42,376 nucleotides of DNA from Verrucomicrobia bacterium 12-59-8 (GTDB lineage: Bacteria > Verrucomicrobiota > Verrucomicrobiae > Verrucomicrobiales > Verrucomicrobiaceae), in the NCBI GenBank assembly GCA_002279765.1, contig NCCR01000149.1:15921-58296 (forward strand), in the 5' to 3' direction. The position numbers and the translations under genes were made by a program. The notes under the pieces are model-generated. The model had not been told where the DNA came from and made no database searches. It worked only from the letters and a program-made list of their open reading frames with translations. Position 1 is the stretch's first letter; each line of letters begins with the position of its first letter. This document shows positions 34,016-42,376 of this stretch, piece after piece.

Positions 34016-35016
34016 GCGCTAGGAGATTGGGCTGATTTTTTGAGCTCCGCCGCCTCACGATACACGCTGGGCGGCACCGCCTTCAGGTCCCAGATCAGGC
34101 CCATCCAGGAAAGCATTTTGAGCAGATAGTAGGATACGTCGATCTCCCACCAGAAGAAGCCCTGCCGCGCAGAGCCGGCATAGCGATGGTGATTGTTGTG
34201 CCAGCCTTCGCCCAGCGTCAGCAGCGCCAGCAGCAGGCTGTTTCGGCTGTCGTCATCGGTCTTGAACCGCTTGGAGCCGAACACATGAGCCAGCGAGTTG
34301 ATAAAAAACGTCGCGTGCAGCAGGATCACCGTGCTGATGAAAAAGCCCCACACAAACATCTGCGCACCATTGGTCCCGAGTTCAGGAGCATAGCGTTCGA
34401 GCAGCCAGCCCGTGAGCCAGAGAAACGCGCCATAGAGCAGCGGCACAAGTTGATCATGTCGGTTGAGGAACACCAGCTCGGGAAACTGCTCCAGATCCCG
34501 GATGCGGCTGTAGTCCGTGGGGAAGTTCTTGGGGCTGGTCAGCCAGCCGATGTGGGACCAAATAAAGCCGCGCACACGTGGCGAATGCGCATCCGGAACT
34601 TCGTCTGAATGCTGGTGATGGTGGCGATGCACCGAAGCCCACCACAAAGCACCGCGCTGGCAGGAGGTATTCCCCAGCACTGCAAACAGGAACTGCATCA
34701 AACGCGACGTGCGGAAGCTCCGATGCGAGAAATAGCGGTGGTAAAAGGCCGTGATGGCAAACATGCGCACCGCATAGAGCAGGAGTGCCGCCACCAGCGC
34801 CGCCCAGCTGAATCCCACCCAAAGCACGGTCAGACAGCCCAGATGCAGCACGATGAACGGCAGGCAGCGCCGCCAGTCGATCCCATCCGTCAGCTTGTCG
34901 TCCCCCTCCCAGCCCGGCGGGCGGTAGTCTGAGTCAAACCACTGCCTCATCATCACGGCGATCTGCCAGAGAAGGTTCCGGCGCTGAGGCATTGTGGCTG
35001 TGTTGTCGCTTTTCAC
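34012..35016 (-). CDS. Acyl-lipid/acyl-CoA delta-9-type desaturase, first gene of the lipid operon
   Basis: A 334-residue membrane di-iron desaturase. The three histidine boxes are complete: HRYFSH (93-98), HRHHHQH (130-136) and HNNHH (273-277). About four membrane segments flank them. The layout is that of stearoyl-CoA desaturase-like enzymes, which place a cis double bond in a saturated acyl chain using oxygen. The start at ATG 35016 gives a short hydrophilic N-terminus. It heads a nine-gene run in which neighbouring coding regions overlap by 4-8 bases in most cases, so it probably supplies the double bond that the CFA-family enzymes act upon. Confidence 0.92.
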   Translation of the reverse strand: MKSDNTATMPQRRNLLWQIAVMMRQWFDSDYRPPGWEGDDKLTDGIDWRRCLPFIVLHLGCLTVLWVGFSWAALVAALLLYAVRMFAITAFYHRYFSHRSFRTSRLMQFLFAVLGNTSCQRGALWWASVHRHHHQHSDEVPDAHSPRVRGFIWSHIGWLTSPKNFPTDYSRIRDLEQFPELVFLNRHDQLVPLLYGAFLWLTGWLLERYAPELGTNGAQMFVWGFFISTVILLHATFFINSLAHVFGSKRFKTDDDSRNSLLLALLTLGEGWHNNHHRYAGSARQGFFWWEIDVSYYLLKMLSWMGLIWDLKAVPPSVYREAAELKKSAQSPSA

Positions 35017-35211
35017 GCCTCCTATTGCGTCTGCCCGATTCTTCTGGATTCAAAAAAATGGCAAATGATCGGTGAACGGCTTGTGCTGCGCCTGCCCGGC
35101 GTGGAATGAAGCAGCATGAACGACTCCATCGCTCCCGACGCATGTGAGTATCACACCCCTCGCTAGAGCCTCGTGCCCGTGGCCATAACGCTGAAAACGC
35201 GATCCATGCTG

Positions 35212-36162
35212 CTAAAGCACAATTCTGCGCAAAAGCTCGGTGCAGCGCTCGGGCCGCATGCTGTTGATGTAGGTGCCGCTGCCGAGTTCAAAGCCCGCGA
35301 GCTGGGAGATGCGTGAGACGATGGAAACATACCAGTGGAAGTAATCTGGCGCACCTGCGCCAGCCTTCAGCCGCCGCAGCAGGCGGCTCAGAATGCCCGC
35401 CAGTTCTAAGATGTCCTCATCGCTGATCTCATCGAAGGACGACTCATGTTTGCGCGGGAAAATCCAGGTGTGATAGGGCGACAGCGAAGCGTAAGGCATG
35501 AAGGCTACAAATGCCTCCCCGGCCTCGATGATGCGCTCTTCCGCCAGCAGTTCGTCATGCAGCACCGAGCAATACAAACAGCCGCCCTCCAGTTCATGAA
35601 AACGCCGGGCCTCCTGCAGGCGCATGCACACCTGTGAGGAGAGAACCGGGGCCGCTGTGATCTGGGAATGCGCATGCTCCAGGGAACTGCCCGCGCGCTG
35701 CCCCTGGTTTTTGAAAATGACAATGCTCTCCACCAGCGGATGGCCACGCAGCGCCTGATAACGCTCCCGATACATGCTCAGTACCCGGACCAGATGCGCC
35801 GGTTCCATTTCCCCAAGATCGAGATCATGCCGTGGATGCTCCACCACCACTTCATGCACCCCGGCTGCGGCCATGGAGCGAAACGTGCCCTGCTTCTTCC
35901 GCTGCAAATCAAGCACGGGATCAAACACGGAATACTTGTTGGAAACCACGCGCACCAGCCAGGAGCCATCTGGGACACCTATGCGTGCGACTTCCCCTTG
36001 AGTCAGCCCTTCGTTGCCACTGCAGAAGGGGCAGTCGTCACGATGCGCCGGCCGCACAGGATGCTCCAGCCCCTGCCGATGAAAATCATCCGGCCTGAGC
36101 GCCCGGTCTGGAGCCATGACGACCCAGTCGAGCGTGATGGGATTGAAACGCATTTCAGACAT
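35212..36162 (-). CDS. galT: Galactose-1-phosphate uridylyltransferase family
   Basis: A 316-residue HIT-superfamily enzyme that exchanges UMP between UDP-glucose and galactose 1-phosphate. Zinc-site Cys44 and Cys47 in CPFC and the active-site HAHSQ (163-167, nucleophile His165) are visible, as is FHWYV near the C-terminus. The start MSEMRFNPITLDWVVMAPDRALRP is typical. The active-site motif here is HAH rather than the enteric HPH, and ADP-glucose phosphorylase-like relatives share it, so substrate range is not certain. No galK or galE is adjacent. It is separated from the lipid operon by 195 bases and from metK by a terminator. Confidence 0.85.
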   Translation of the reverse strand: MSEMRFNPITLDWVVMAPDRALRPDDFHRQGLEHPVRPAHRDDCPFCSGNEGLTQGEVARIGVPDGSWLVRVVSNKYSVFDPVLDLQRKKQGTFRSMAAAGVHEVVVEHPRHDLDLGEMEPAHLVRVLSMYRERYQALRGHPLVESIVIFKNQGQRAGSSLEHAHSQITAAPVLSSQVCMRLQEARRFHELEGGCLYCSVLHDELLAEERIIEAGEAFVAFMPYASLSPYHTWIFPRKHESSFDEISDEDILELAGILSRLLRRLKAGAGAPDYFHWYVSIVSRISQLAGFELGSGTYINSMRPERCTELLRRIVL

Positions 36163-36217
36163 GTGACACAGAAGGGCTGGACCTGTTTCTAACGCACGGA
36201 ATCCTCTAAGCTGACAG

Positions 36218-36249
36218 ATAAAAGCCGCGCAGGTTTCCCTGCGCGGCTT
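36218..36249 (-). terminator. Rho-independent terminator after metK
   Basis: A 12-bp perfect stem, AAGCCGCGCAGG (36222-36233) with CCTGCGCGGCTT (36238-36249) and a four-base loop, lies 48 bases past the metK stop. On the minus strand the stem runs into TTTTAT, which fits a terminator for metK and insulates galT. Confidence 0.85.
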
Positions 36250-36296
36250 GTGATGGTGAGGGTAAAGTAGTTTGGTTGCTCAGCAACAAGCCAACT

Positions 36297-37517
36297 TTAA
36301 TTCGCTGCCTTCTTGAGCGCCTCAGCCTTGTTGGTGAGTTCCCAGGTGAGGTCTGGATCGTCGATCTTGCCGAAGTGACCGTAGTTGGTGCTCTTCGAAT
36401 AGATCGGGCGCAGGAGATTGAGCTGCTTGACGATGTCGGCTGGCTTGAAGGAGAAGACCTTCAAAACAGCGTCGAGGATCTTGTCGTCATCAATGCTGCC
36501 GGTGCCGAAGGTGTCTATATGCACACTCACAGGCTCTGGATGGCCGATGGCGTAGGCAAACTGAACTTCGCAGCGGGAGGCAAGACCCGAGGCCACGACG
36601 TTCTTAGCAACCCAGCGGCCCATGTAGGCGGCGCTGCGGTCCACTTTGGACGGGTCTTTGCCGGAGAAGGCACCACCGCCGTGACGACCCATGCCGCCGT
36701 AGCTGTCAACGATGATCTTGCGTCCGGTCAGGCCGCTGTCGCCCTGAGGACCGCCGACGACGAATTTGCCGGTCGGGTTGATGAGATACTCGGTGTCCTT
36801 GGTGAGCATGTTCTTCGGCAGCACCTTCTTGATGACCTGCTCGATGCAAAACTTCTCGATCTCGGCGTGGCTCACATCCGCAGCGTGCTGCGTGGAGATG
36901 ACAACGTTCACGATGCGCGTAGGCTTGCCGTCAACGTACTCGACGGAGACCTGGCTCTTCGCGTCAGGGCGCAGCCACTTGGCCAGCTTGCCAGCCTTGC
37001 GGATGCGCGTCAGCTCACGGCCAAGACGGTGGGCATACATGATCGGCGCAGGCATGAGTTCCGGCGTGTCGTCACAGGCGAAACCAAACATGATGCCCTG
37101 GTCACCCGCGCCCTGTTCCTGATGCTTTTTGCCTTCAGCTCCAGCGGCGTCCACCCCCTGGGCGATGTCGGGGCTCTGGATGGTGAGGTAGTTGTTGATG
37201 AAAAGCTTGTCGGCGTGGAACACATCGTCGTCATTGGTGTAGCCAATGCCGCGCACAGCGTCACGGATGACCTTGCCGACGTTGATGACTTCATCGATCG
37301 GCTTCGTGGTGCCGAGCTTCTTGTTCTGAAGCTTCGGGATGGTGATTTCACCACCGACGACGACGACGTTGCTCTTCGCAAAGGTCTCGCAGGCGACGCG
37401 GCTCTTCGGGTCGATCGCAAGGCAAGCGTCGAGGATGGCGTCAGAAATGGTGTCGCAAACTTTGTCAGGATGGCCTTCGCCGACGGACTCGGACGAGAAG
37501 ATGTAGCTACGGGACAT
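36297..37517 (-). CDS. metK: S-adenosylmethionine synthetase
   Basis: A 406-residue enzyme that makes SAM from methionine and ATP. It carries the family's sequence marks: [19 protein letters not shown] near the start, the [12 protein letters not shown] loop, and [19 protein letters not shown]. Length and both ends match bacterial MetK. SAM is the methyl donor for the two CFA-family enzymes encoded 5-8 kb away, though nothing here shows coregulation. It has its own terminator downstream and a 180-base upstream gap shared with the divergent sulfatase gene. Confidence 0.96.
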   Translation of the reverse strand: MSRSYIFSSESVGEGHPDKVCDTISDAILDACLAIDPKSRVACETFAKSNVVVVGGEITIPKLQNKKLGTTKPIDEVINVGKVIRDAVRGIGYTNDDDVFHADKLFINNYLTIQSPDIAQGVDAAGAEGKKHQEQGAGDQGIMFGFACDDTPELMPAPIMYAHRLGRELTRIRKAGKLAKWLRPDAKSQVSVEYVDGKPTRIVNVVISTQHAADVSHAEIEKFCIEQVIKKVLPKNMLTKDTEYLINPTGKFVVGGPQGDSGLTGRKIIVDSYGGMGRHGGGAFSGKDPSKVDRSAAYMGRWVAKNVVASGLASRCEVQFAYAIGHPEPVSVHIDTFGTGSIDDDKILDAVLKVFSFKPADIVKQLNLLRPIYSKSTNYGHFGKIDDPDLTWELTNKAEALKKAAN

Positions 37518-37697
37518 GATAGTGGTCGTTTGGGTTATATGGACGAATCATGATTTGATGATGCGTCTTGGGAAACCGGAGAGTATTCCCCAAACCGAGG
37601 GCGTCAATGTGGATTTCACGCCGCAGCAGGGCGCAGTCCCGACAAACGCAGGTAGATTGTAAAAGATAAGGCCGTCCTTCGCCCCCGTTTAGGTCGC

Positions 37698-39029
37698 ATG
37701 CGCTACTTCCTTTTCCCCGTGCTCCTGGGTGCTCTCCTAGCCTCTGCCGCCGCCGTCGAAAGCCCCAACCTTGTCTTCATTTTCGTGGATGACCTAGGCT
37801 GGGGGGATGTCTCATGCTTCGGTGGCCAGGTGCCGACACCTCACATGGATCGGCTGGCCAAGGAAGGCATGCAGTTCCGCCAGTTCTACGTAGCCTCGCC
37901 CATCTGCTCGGCATCGCGCTGCGGAGTGCTCACAGGGCAGTTCCCGGCGCGGTGGCGGATCACGAGCTATCTGCAAACGCGCGCAGGCAATCGCGAATGT
38001 GAGCAGGCGGATTTCCTCGATCCCAAGGCACCCTCCCTACCCCGCGCCTTTCATGAAGCAGGCTACGCCACGGCACACATCGGCAAATGGCACCTCGGCG
38101 GTGGCCGCGACGTGACGGGTGCTCCCAAATTCGCCGCCTATGGCTACGATCTGGGCCTGGGTACGTATGAAAGCCCGGAACCTGCCGCAGGACTCGGTTT
38201 GAAGACGACGCCATGGGAATTGAAGCGCGAGCCCCAGCAGGTGCCACGGCACGAGCGCACGCGCTGGATGGTGGATGAAACACTGAATTTCATGCAGCAG
38301 CACTCAGCACAGCCACGCTTCGTGAATCTGTGGTTCGATGACGTTCACACCCCCTATCGTCCCAGCGATGCCAAGGATGAGCGCGTCCTCCCAGAGAAGT
38401 ATCGCGACGTCCTCGTCGAAACAGATCGCCAGATCGGCCGTCTCATCGACGCACTGCCCACCAACACCCTCATCGTGCTCTGCGGAGACAACGGCCCGGA
38501 GCCCACCATGGAACACACCCGCACCAAGGGGCTACGTGGCATGAAATGGAGCCTTTACGAAGGGGGCATCCGCACACCGCTCATCGTACGCTGGCCCGGC
38601 ACGGTGCCGGCAGGTGTGGTGAATGATACCACCGTCTTTAGCAGCGTCGATTTCATGCCTACCCTCTGCACCCTGGCTCAGATCAAAGCTCCCGTGGCCA
38701 ATCAGGATGGCGAAGACATGAGCGCCGCATTGCGCGGAGAAAAAGCGCTGCGCCACAAACCTCTGTTCTGGGAATATGGCCGCAAACCCGGTGAGGCAGG
38801 CAAAGTCAAAAACGGCTTTCCCTACCCCAAAGAACCGAATTCCAAGTCTCCCAACGTCGCCATCCGCGACGGTCACTGGAAACTCCTCGTGAATGCGGAT
38901 GGCACGCAAGCTGAGCTGTACCAGCTCGGCAAAGACCCCAACGAAACCACCAATCTCGCCCAGATAGAAAAAGACACCGCACAGCGCCTGAAAAAAGCCG
39001 CTTTGGACTGGCGGATAGCACTGCCGTGA
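37698..39029 (+). CDS. Secreted sulfatase (CSASR type)
   Basis: A 443-residue formylglycine sulfatase with a signal peptide ([19 protein letters not shown]). Metal site VDDLGWGD lies at 30-37 and the maturation motif CSASR at 70-74. [16 protein letters not shown] and the C-terminal [17 protein letters not shown] complete the family picture. It is shorter than the first sulfatase and lacks its HEAT-like tail. The stop is 58 bases from the hisG start, so the two could share a transcript. Substrate unknown. Confidence 0.9.
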   Translation: MRYFLFPVLLGALLASAAAVESPNLVFIFVDDLGWGDVSCFGGQVPTPHMDRLAKEGMQFRQFYVASPICSASRCGVLTGQFPARWRITSYLQTRAGNRECEQADFLDPKAPSLPRAFHEAGYATAHIGKWHLGGGRDVTGAPKFAAYGYDLGLGTYESPEPAAGLGLKTTPWELKREPQQVPRHERTRWMVDETLNFMQQHSAQPRFVNLWFDDVHTPYRPSDAKDERVLPEKYRDVLVETDRQIGRLIDALPTNTLIVLCGDNGPEPTMEHTRTKGLRGMKWSLYEGGIRTPLIVRWPGTVPAGVVNDTTVFSSVDFMPTLCTLAQIKAPVANQDGEDMSAALRGEKALRHKPLFWEYGRKPGEAGKVKNGFPYPKEPNSKSPNVAIRDGHWKLLVNADGTQAELYQLGKDPNETTNLAQIEKDTAQRLKKAALDWRIALP

Positions 39030-39087
39030 AATTTCCCCTCGCCAGCCGAAAAAATGCCACTAGGATGCGCGCCCCCTTCCCCCAACC

Positions 39088-39970
39088 ATGTCCGAACCAA
39101 AGAACATCCTCCGCCTGGGTCTGCCAAGGCAGCCTGCAGGAGCCGACGCTTGAATTATTCAAGCGCGCGGGGTTCAACATTGTTATCTCTTCCCGCTCTT
39201 ACCGCCCCTCGGTGGATGACTCGGAGCTGGAACTCCGCCTGCTGCGCGCCCAGGAGATCGGCCGCTATGTCGATCATGGATTCCTGGACTGTGGTATCAC
39301 TGGTCGCGACTGGATCGTGGAAAACGGGGCTGACGTCGAGGTCATCACCGACCTGCGCTACAGCAAGGCGACCTCCTGGCCCACCCGCTGGGTGCTGGTG
39401 GTGCCAGACGACTCCCCTGTGAAGTCCGTCAAGGACCTTCAGGGCAAGCGCATCGCCACCGAAGCGGTCGAGATGACGAAAAAATACCTCGCCGCCAACG
39501 GCGTCGAAGCCGAGGTCGAATTTAGCTGGGGTGCCACCGAAGTGAAGGTGCCCGAAATGGTGGATGCCATCGTAGACATCACCGAAACCGGCTCGTCCCT
39601 GCGCGCGAACAAGCTGCGCATCGTGGACACGCTGATGGAAAGCTACCCCCAATTTGTCTCCAGCCGACCCGCCGCCCGTGATGAATGTAAGCGGCAGAAG
39701 ATGGAGACACTCGTGCTGCTGCTTAAAGGTGCGCTCGAGGCCCGCCACAAGGTCGGTCTCAAAATGAACGTGCCCGCGAAACAGTTGCAGGAGGTGGTCG
39801 CATGCCTGCCGGCCCAGCGCTCGCCCACCGTTTCAACGCTCGCCAGCCAGGAATGGGTGGCCGTGGAAACGGTCATCGACGAAGCCACCGTGCGGGTAAT
39901 CATCCCACGACTGAAGTCGCTGGGGGCCGAGGGTATTGTGGAATACCCGCTGAATAAAGTCGTCCACTAG
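39088..39970 (+). CDS. hisG: ATP phosphoribosyltransferase, long form, with apparent 2-base frameshift
   Basis: First enzyme of histidine synthesis, joining ATP and PRPP. ATG 39088 reads [13 protein letters not shown], the normal HisG start, then at about 39126 the frame is lost: the expected LPKGSLQEP needs two more bases than are present. The remaining sequence continues in another frame as [16 protein letters not shown] to the stop at 39970. With the shift repaired the protein is about 294 residues. [26 protein letters not shown] and [16 protein letters not shown] support the catalytic domain, and the C-terminal [19 protein letters not shown] is the regulatory ACT-like domain of the long form. 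A GTG at 39026 opens an uninterrupted frame but gives an unrelated N-terminus. The shift may be a sequencing error. Confidence 0.85.
39124..39130 (+). other. Frameshift site in hisG
   Basis: The observed CCAAGGC replaces an expected CCAAAGGGC, so one A and one G seem missing from two short runs. This breaks the frame exactly between LGLP and GSLQ, and the ATG 39088 frame then meets a stop at about 39151. Confidence 0.65.
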
Positions 39971-39986
39971 ATCAACGCCAACACAC

Positions 39987-39991
39987 AGGAG
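39987..39991 (+). promoter_or_regulatory. Ribosome binding site for the 34-residue basic peptide
   Basis: AGGAG sits nine bases before ATG 40001. Such a good site in front of a very short frame supports translation. Confidence 0.75.
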
Positions 39992-40000
39992 AACACGAAC

Positions 40001-40105
40001 ATGGGATCGCTCAAAAAGCGGAGAAAAACGAAGATCAACAAGCACAAGCGCAAAAAGCGCATGCGTGCGAACCGTCACAAGAAGCGTTTGCGCTACAAGT
40101 CGTAA
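40001..40105 (+). CDS. 34-residue basic ribosomal-type peptide (AURKAIP1/COX24, bS22-like)
   Basis: A 34-residue product (starting MGSLKKRRKTKINKHKRKK) made almost entirely of Lys, Arg and His, with the pattern of the AURKAIP1/COX24 domain: K-M/I-N/S-K-H-K-R-R-K then LRxxRHKKRLR-like ends. This family includes mitochondrial mS38 and the mycobacterial small-subunit protein bS22, both bound to the ribosome. A strong AGGAG precedes the ATG. It starts 30 bases after hisG. A ribosomal role is inferred from the family. It is easily missed because of its size. Confidence 0.85.
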   Translation: MGSLKKRRKTKINKHKRKKRMRANRHKKRLRYKS

Positions 40106-40163
40106 CCGCTAGCCTCCCCGGCATGGCTCCTCTCCGCAGTGCGATTCGAGATCATCGAGACGC

Positions 40164-40169
40164 AGGAAG
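40164..40169 (+). promoter_or_regulatory. Ribosome binding site that favours the 40177 start
   Basis: AGGAAG lies seven bases before ATG 40177, while the earlier in-frame ATG 40123 has no such site. Confidence 0.6.
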
Positions 40170-40176
40170 TCTTGTC

Positions 40177-41958
40177 ATGTCCGGGTACGGCTCGGTTGGC
40201 AGGGCTCTGCGGCCCTGTCTGGCGATGGGTCTTGCCGCCTTCTTTGCCTCCCTCCGCCCAGGTCATGCTGCAACAACAGCCGACTTGTCTTTGGGAGCCA
40301 GAGCGGCAGACGCGTCCGACCTGCAGTTATCACTGGGATCTGCCTCCAGGGCGGATGTCTTGGCGCATTTCAGTGCAGCGCTCCAGTTTGAGTCCTCCGG
40401 GAAACTGCGGCAGGCGTTGGACCATTATCTGGCCGTTTTCAAAGCCGATCCCAGCAATGCGGATCTGGCCTCGCATACCGCCGGGATCGCCATGCAGTTC
40501 CAAGGGCGTGAGGCCGCCATGAAAATCCTCGAAGACGCCGTGCGTGCCAGTCCGCGCACGCCTGCGCCATTGCTCAATCTCGCGCGCTTCGCCAACACCT
40601 ACCCGCCTGAGGATCTCTTCGTCAAAGACGAGGTGCCCGCCAAGGCCGTGGCCGAGGCATTGGCAAAATTTCCCCACCACGCCGAGGTCTATGAGACGGC
40701 TGTCATGCTGCACCTCACTCACAACGAGCGTGACAAAGCCATCGCGGTCATGACTCAGGCCGCCAATCAGAACAGCCACGATCCGCAGTACTGGCTGGCC
40801 ACGGGACACACCGCCGAACGCGTCTGGCCGCTCGGTCAGGCCGAGTTCGGCACAGAGTACCGCCAGCGGGTAGCCCCGTTTTTTGAGAATGCCCTCAAAA
40901 CCGCCACCAAAGCCGAAGCCGAGCAGGTCACCCTCGAAGTCGCCCGGCAGTACCTCCTGACCAACGATCCCGAGCGCGCTCGGCAGCTCTGTGAGAAACT
41001 GGCGGCCGACTACAACAACCTCGACGCCCGCAAACTGCTCTATCGTCTCTACCTAGCCGCCGACCAGAAAGACAAGGCTCTCGCCACGCTGGAAAAGATC
41101 GTCAAACAAGCGCCCGAGGACGCCGAGCAGCAGCGCCTGCTGGCCAGTGAGTACGACAAACTCAAACAACCCGAGAAGGCCATCCCCCACCTCGAAGCGG
41201 CCATTCAAACTGGCGGCGGCGAGATCGGTGACTACGTCAAACTCGGCTGGGAGCTCTACCAGACGCAGAAGTTTGAGGACATGGTGCGCGTTGGACAGCG
41301 CAGCGTGCGGCTGTTCCCCGATCATCCGCTTGTGCATTACCAGCTCGCCATCGCCCATCGTGCGCGTGAAGAATGGGGCCCGTCAGTGCAGCACTTCGCC
41401 GAGGCCGAGCAGTTCGCCGGTTCCACCCAGAGCGAACTCCTGGACCACCTCTTCTACTATCAGTACGGCATCACCCTCGAACGCCTGGCACGCTACGAAG
41501 ACGCCTCACGCATGCTGGAAAAATCCATCACGCTGACCCCCCGCGAAGAAGCCAAGTCCGCCGCCAACACCATGAACTTCCTCGGCTACATGTGGCTCGA
41601 TGTCGGCACGCACCTCGACAAAGCGGGCGAACTCATCGCCAAGGCCAACGAGTTGCTGCCAGATCAACCCGCCTACATCGACAGCCTCGGCTGGTTCCAT
41701 TACAAGAAGGGCAACTACCCCGGAGCCCTCAAGGAACTCCAGCGCGCCGAAGCCCTGATGAAGCCCATCACTCCCGAAGATGCCGAGATCCTCGAACACA
41801 TCGGCCTCACCCACCAGGCTCTCGGTGAAAAAACCAAGGCCCTCGAGTACCTCGAACGCGCCGAAGCCCTCAAGACCCCCGATTTAAAAGCCCGCCAGCG
41901 CATTGAAGATGAGCTGAACAAAATCAAAGGCGGCAGACCGGATACGGAGAAAAAGTAG
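40177..41958 (+). CDS. Large exported TPR protein
   Basis: A 593-residue protein. ATG 40177 is preferred because of its ribosome binding site and because it opens a signal-like segment (SVGRALRPCLAMGLAAFFASLRPGHAA). More than ten TPR-type helix pairs follow from about residue 55, for example FSAALQFESSGKLRQALDHYLAVFKADPSNADLA, KALATLEKIVKQAPEDAEQQRLLASEYDKLKQPEKAI and IDSLGWFHYKKGNYPGALKELQRAE. The C-terminus is charged. TPR proteins scaffold multiprotein complexes in the envelope; no specific partner is shown here. The stop is six bases from the convergent MFS gene. Confidence 0.85.
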   Translation: MSGYGSVGRALRPCLAMGLAAFFASLRPGHAATTADLSLGARAADASDLQLSLGSASRADVLAHFSAALQFESSGKLRQALDHYLAVFKADPSNADLASHTAGIAMQFQGREAAMKILEDAVRASPRTPAPLLNLARFANTYPPEDLFVKDEVPAKAVAEALAKFPHHAEVYETAVMLHLTHNERDKAIAVMTQAANQNSHDPQYWLATGHTAERVWPLGQAEFGTEYRQRVAPFFENALKTATKAEAEQVTLEVARQYLLTNDPERARQLCEKLAADYNNLDARKLLYRLYLAADQKDKALATLEKIVKQAPEDAEQQRLLASEYDKLKQPEKAIPHLEAAIQTGGGEIGDYVKLGWELYQTQKFEDMVRVGQRSVRLFPDHPLVHYQLAIAHRAREEWGPSVQHFAEAEQFAGSTQSELLDHLFYYQYGITLERLARYEDASRMLEKSITLTPREEAKSAANTMNFLGYMWLDVGTHLDKAGELIAKANELLPDQPAYIDSLGWFHYKKGNYPGALKELQRAEALMKPITPEDAEILEHIGLTHQALGEKTKALEYLERAEALKTPDLKARQRIEDELNKIKGGRPDTEKK

Positions 41959-41964
41959 CAGGCG

Positions 41965-42376
41965 CTACTCCTCCAGCCGTTCATCGCTGTCGATGAACAC
42001 CCAGCAAAACGCCGCGATCAAGTATGTGGCCGCAGCGACATACATCACCTTGTCCCAGCTTCGGTTCGTCAGGTTCATCAACCACGGCACCGCTACGCCG
42101 CCGAGCGCACCGCCGAAGTTGCCGATCATGTTCATGCTGCCTGAGACCGAGCCCGCCAGCTTGCCTCCCACCTCCATGCACGCACCCCAGGCACCGGGCA
42201 TGGACAGATCATTGAAGAAACCCGAGAAGCCCAGCGCCAGCATCGCATACGTCGGATTGTTCAGGGTCGTGGCCAGGATGATCATGCCACCCGCCGCCAG
42301 CATGCCCAGAACGCCGATCGTGCGCCGTGCCCGGCTCAGGCTGTCTGACTTTGCCGACATGCGCCGCGCCACGATG
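41965..42376 (-). CDS. MFS transporter, C-terminal part (5' end outside window)
   Basis: 137 residues are visible and the frame is open to the window edge. Three or four membrane segments, a cytoplasmic RRMSAKSDSLSRARR loop, then LGMLAAGGMIILATTL, LGFSGFFNDLSMPGAWGACMEVGGKLAGSVSGSMNMIGNFGGALGG resemble the second half of anion:cation symporter-type (glucarate/phthalate-like) MFS proteins. Substrate cannot be read from this part. Confidence 0.8.
   Translation of the reverse strand, partial: IVARRMSAKSDSLSRARRTIGVLGMLAAGGMIILATTLNNPTYAMLALGFSGFFNDLSMPGAWGACMEVGGKLAGSVSGSMNMIGNFGGALGGVAVPWLMNLTNRSWDKVMYVAAATYLIAAFCWVFIDSDERLEE

Noticed and set aside
35117..35167. 16-codon plus-strand frame between the desaturase and galT genes
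   Set aside because: No ribosome binding site and no recognisable peptide; chance frame.
36276..37553. 425-residue plus-strand open frame
   Set aside because: Exactly antisense to metK, whose motifs are unmistakable.
37518..37697. A named SAM riboswitch upstream of metK
   Set aside because: I could not match any known SAM riboswitch core; listed only as a weak structural observation.
39026..39087. GTG 39026 as the true hisG start
   Set aside because: It gives 33 residues unlike any HisG, while ATG 39088 encodes the conserved LGLP start in a shifted frame.
1..42376. tRNA or rRNA genes, insertion sequences, CRISPR arrays, prophage genes
   Set aside because: None seen by reading both strands; no transposase, integrase or repeat-spacer pattern.

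Overview
This 42.4 kb window looks like a chromosomal segment from a member of the Verrucomicrobiota, probably a Prosthecobacter/Verrucomicrobium-like relative. I infer this from gene content: Tat-exported Gfo/Idh/MocA oxidoreductase, DUF1501 protein, three secreted formylglycine sulfatases, Hanks-type kinases with periplasmic domains, FHA proteins, and a high-GC third-position bias that opens long antisense frames. No 16S gene, tRNA, IS element or CRISPR array is visible, and no stretch over 300 bases lacks a gene.

Region 1 (1-12.6 kb) is a signalling and envelope block. It holds a partial unknown gene, a two-FHA ABC-2 exporter, a glycine-zipper protein with a small lipoprotein, and an S41-type PDZ protease. 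These are followed by a membrane Ser/Thr kinase with a periplasmic beta-helix, a divergent pseudokinase-like FHA protein, a second membrane kinase and a DUF4412 protein. The exporter has the layout of mycobacterial Rv1747, a known kinase substrate, which suggests phospho-controlled export.

Region 2 (12.7-21.8 kb) is mixed metabolism: an RbsC-type permease with an extra periplasmic domain, a catalytically degenerate rhomboid, a cyclase-family hydrolase, a Gfo/Idh/MocA oxidoreductase and a DUF1501 protein fused tail to tail without stop codons, and two sulfatases in series.

Region 3 (21.8-27.2 kb) holds an unusual BlaI/BlaR1-like pair. The M56 sensor protease carries a Wzz/GumC-like polysaccharide co-polymerase domain where the penicillin sensor normally sits. 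Two matching palindromes lie at the repressor start. A membrane-anchored thioredoxin and a transketolase with an internal tandem duplication follow.

Region 4 (27.2-35.0 kb) is a tightly overlapped nine-gene minus-strand operon for membrane lipid remodelling: desaturase, FAD oxidoreductase, DUF1365, long CFA synthase, DUF1475-like, DUF2062, DUF1295, a second CFA-family methyltransferase and a TPR protein. It plausibly makes cyclopropane, methyl-branched or furan acyl chains from a desaturated precursor.

Region 5 (35.2-42.4 kb) carries galT, metK, a third sulfatase, hisG with an apparent frameshift, a 34-residue basic ribosomal-type peptide, a large TPR protein and the end of an MFS transporter.

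The strongest candidates for something undescribed are the M56-Wzz fusion with its operators, and the lipid operon.
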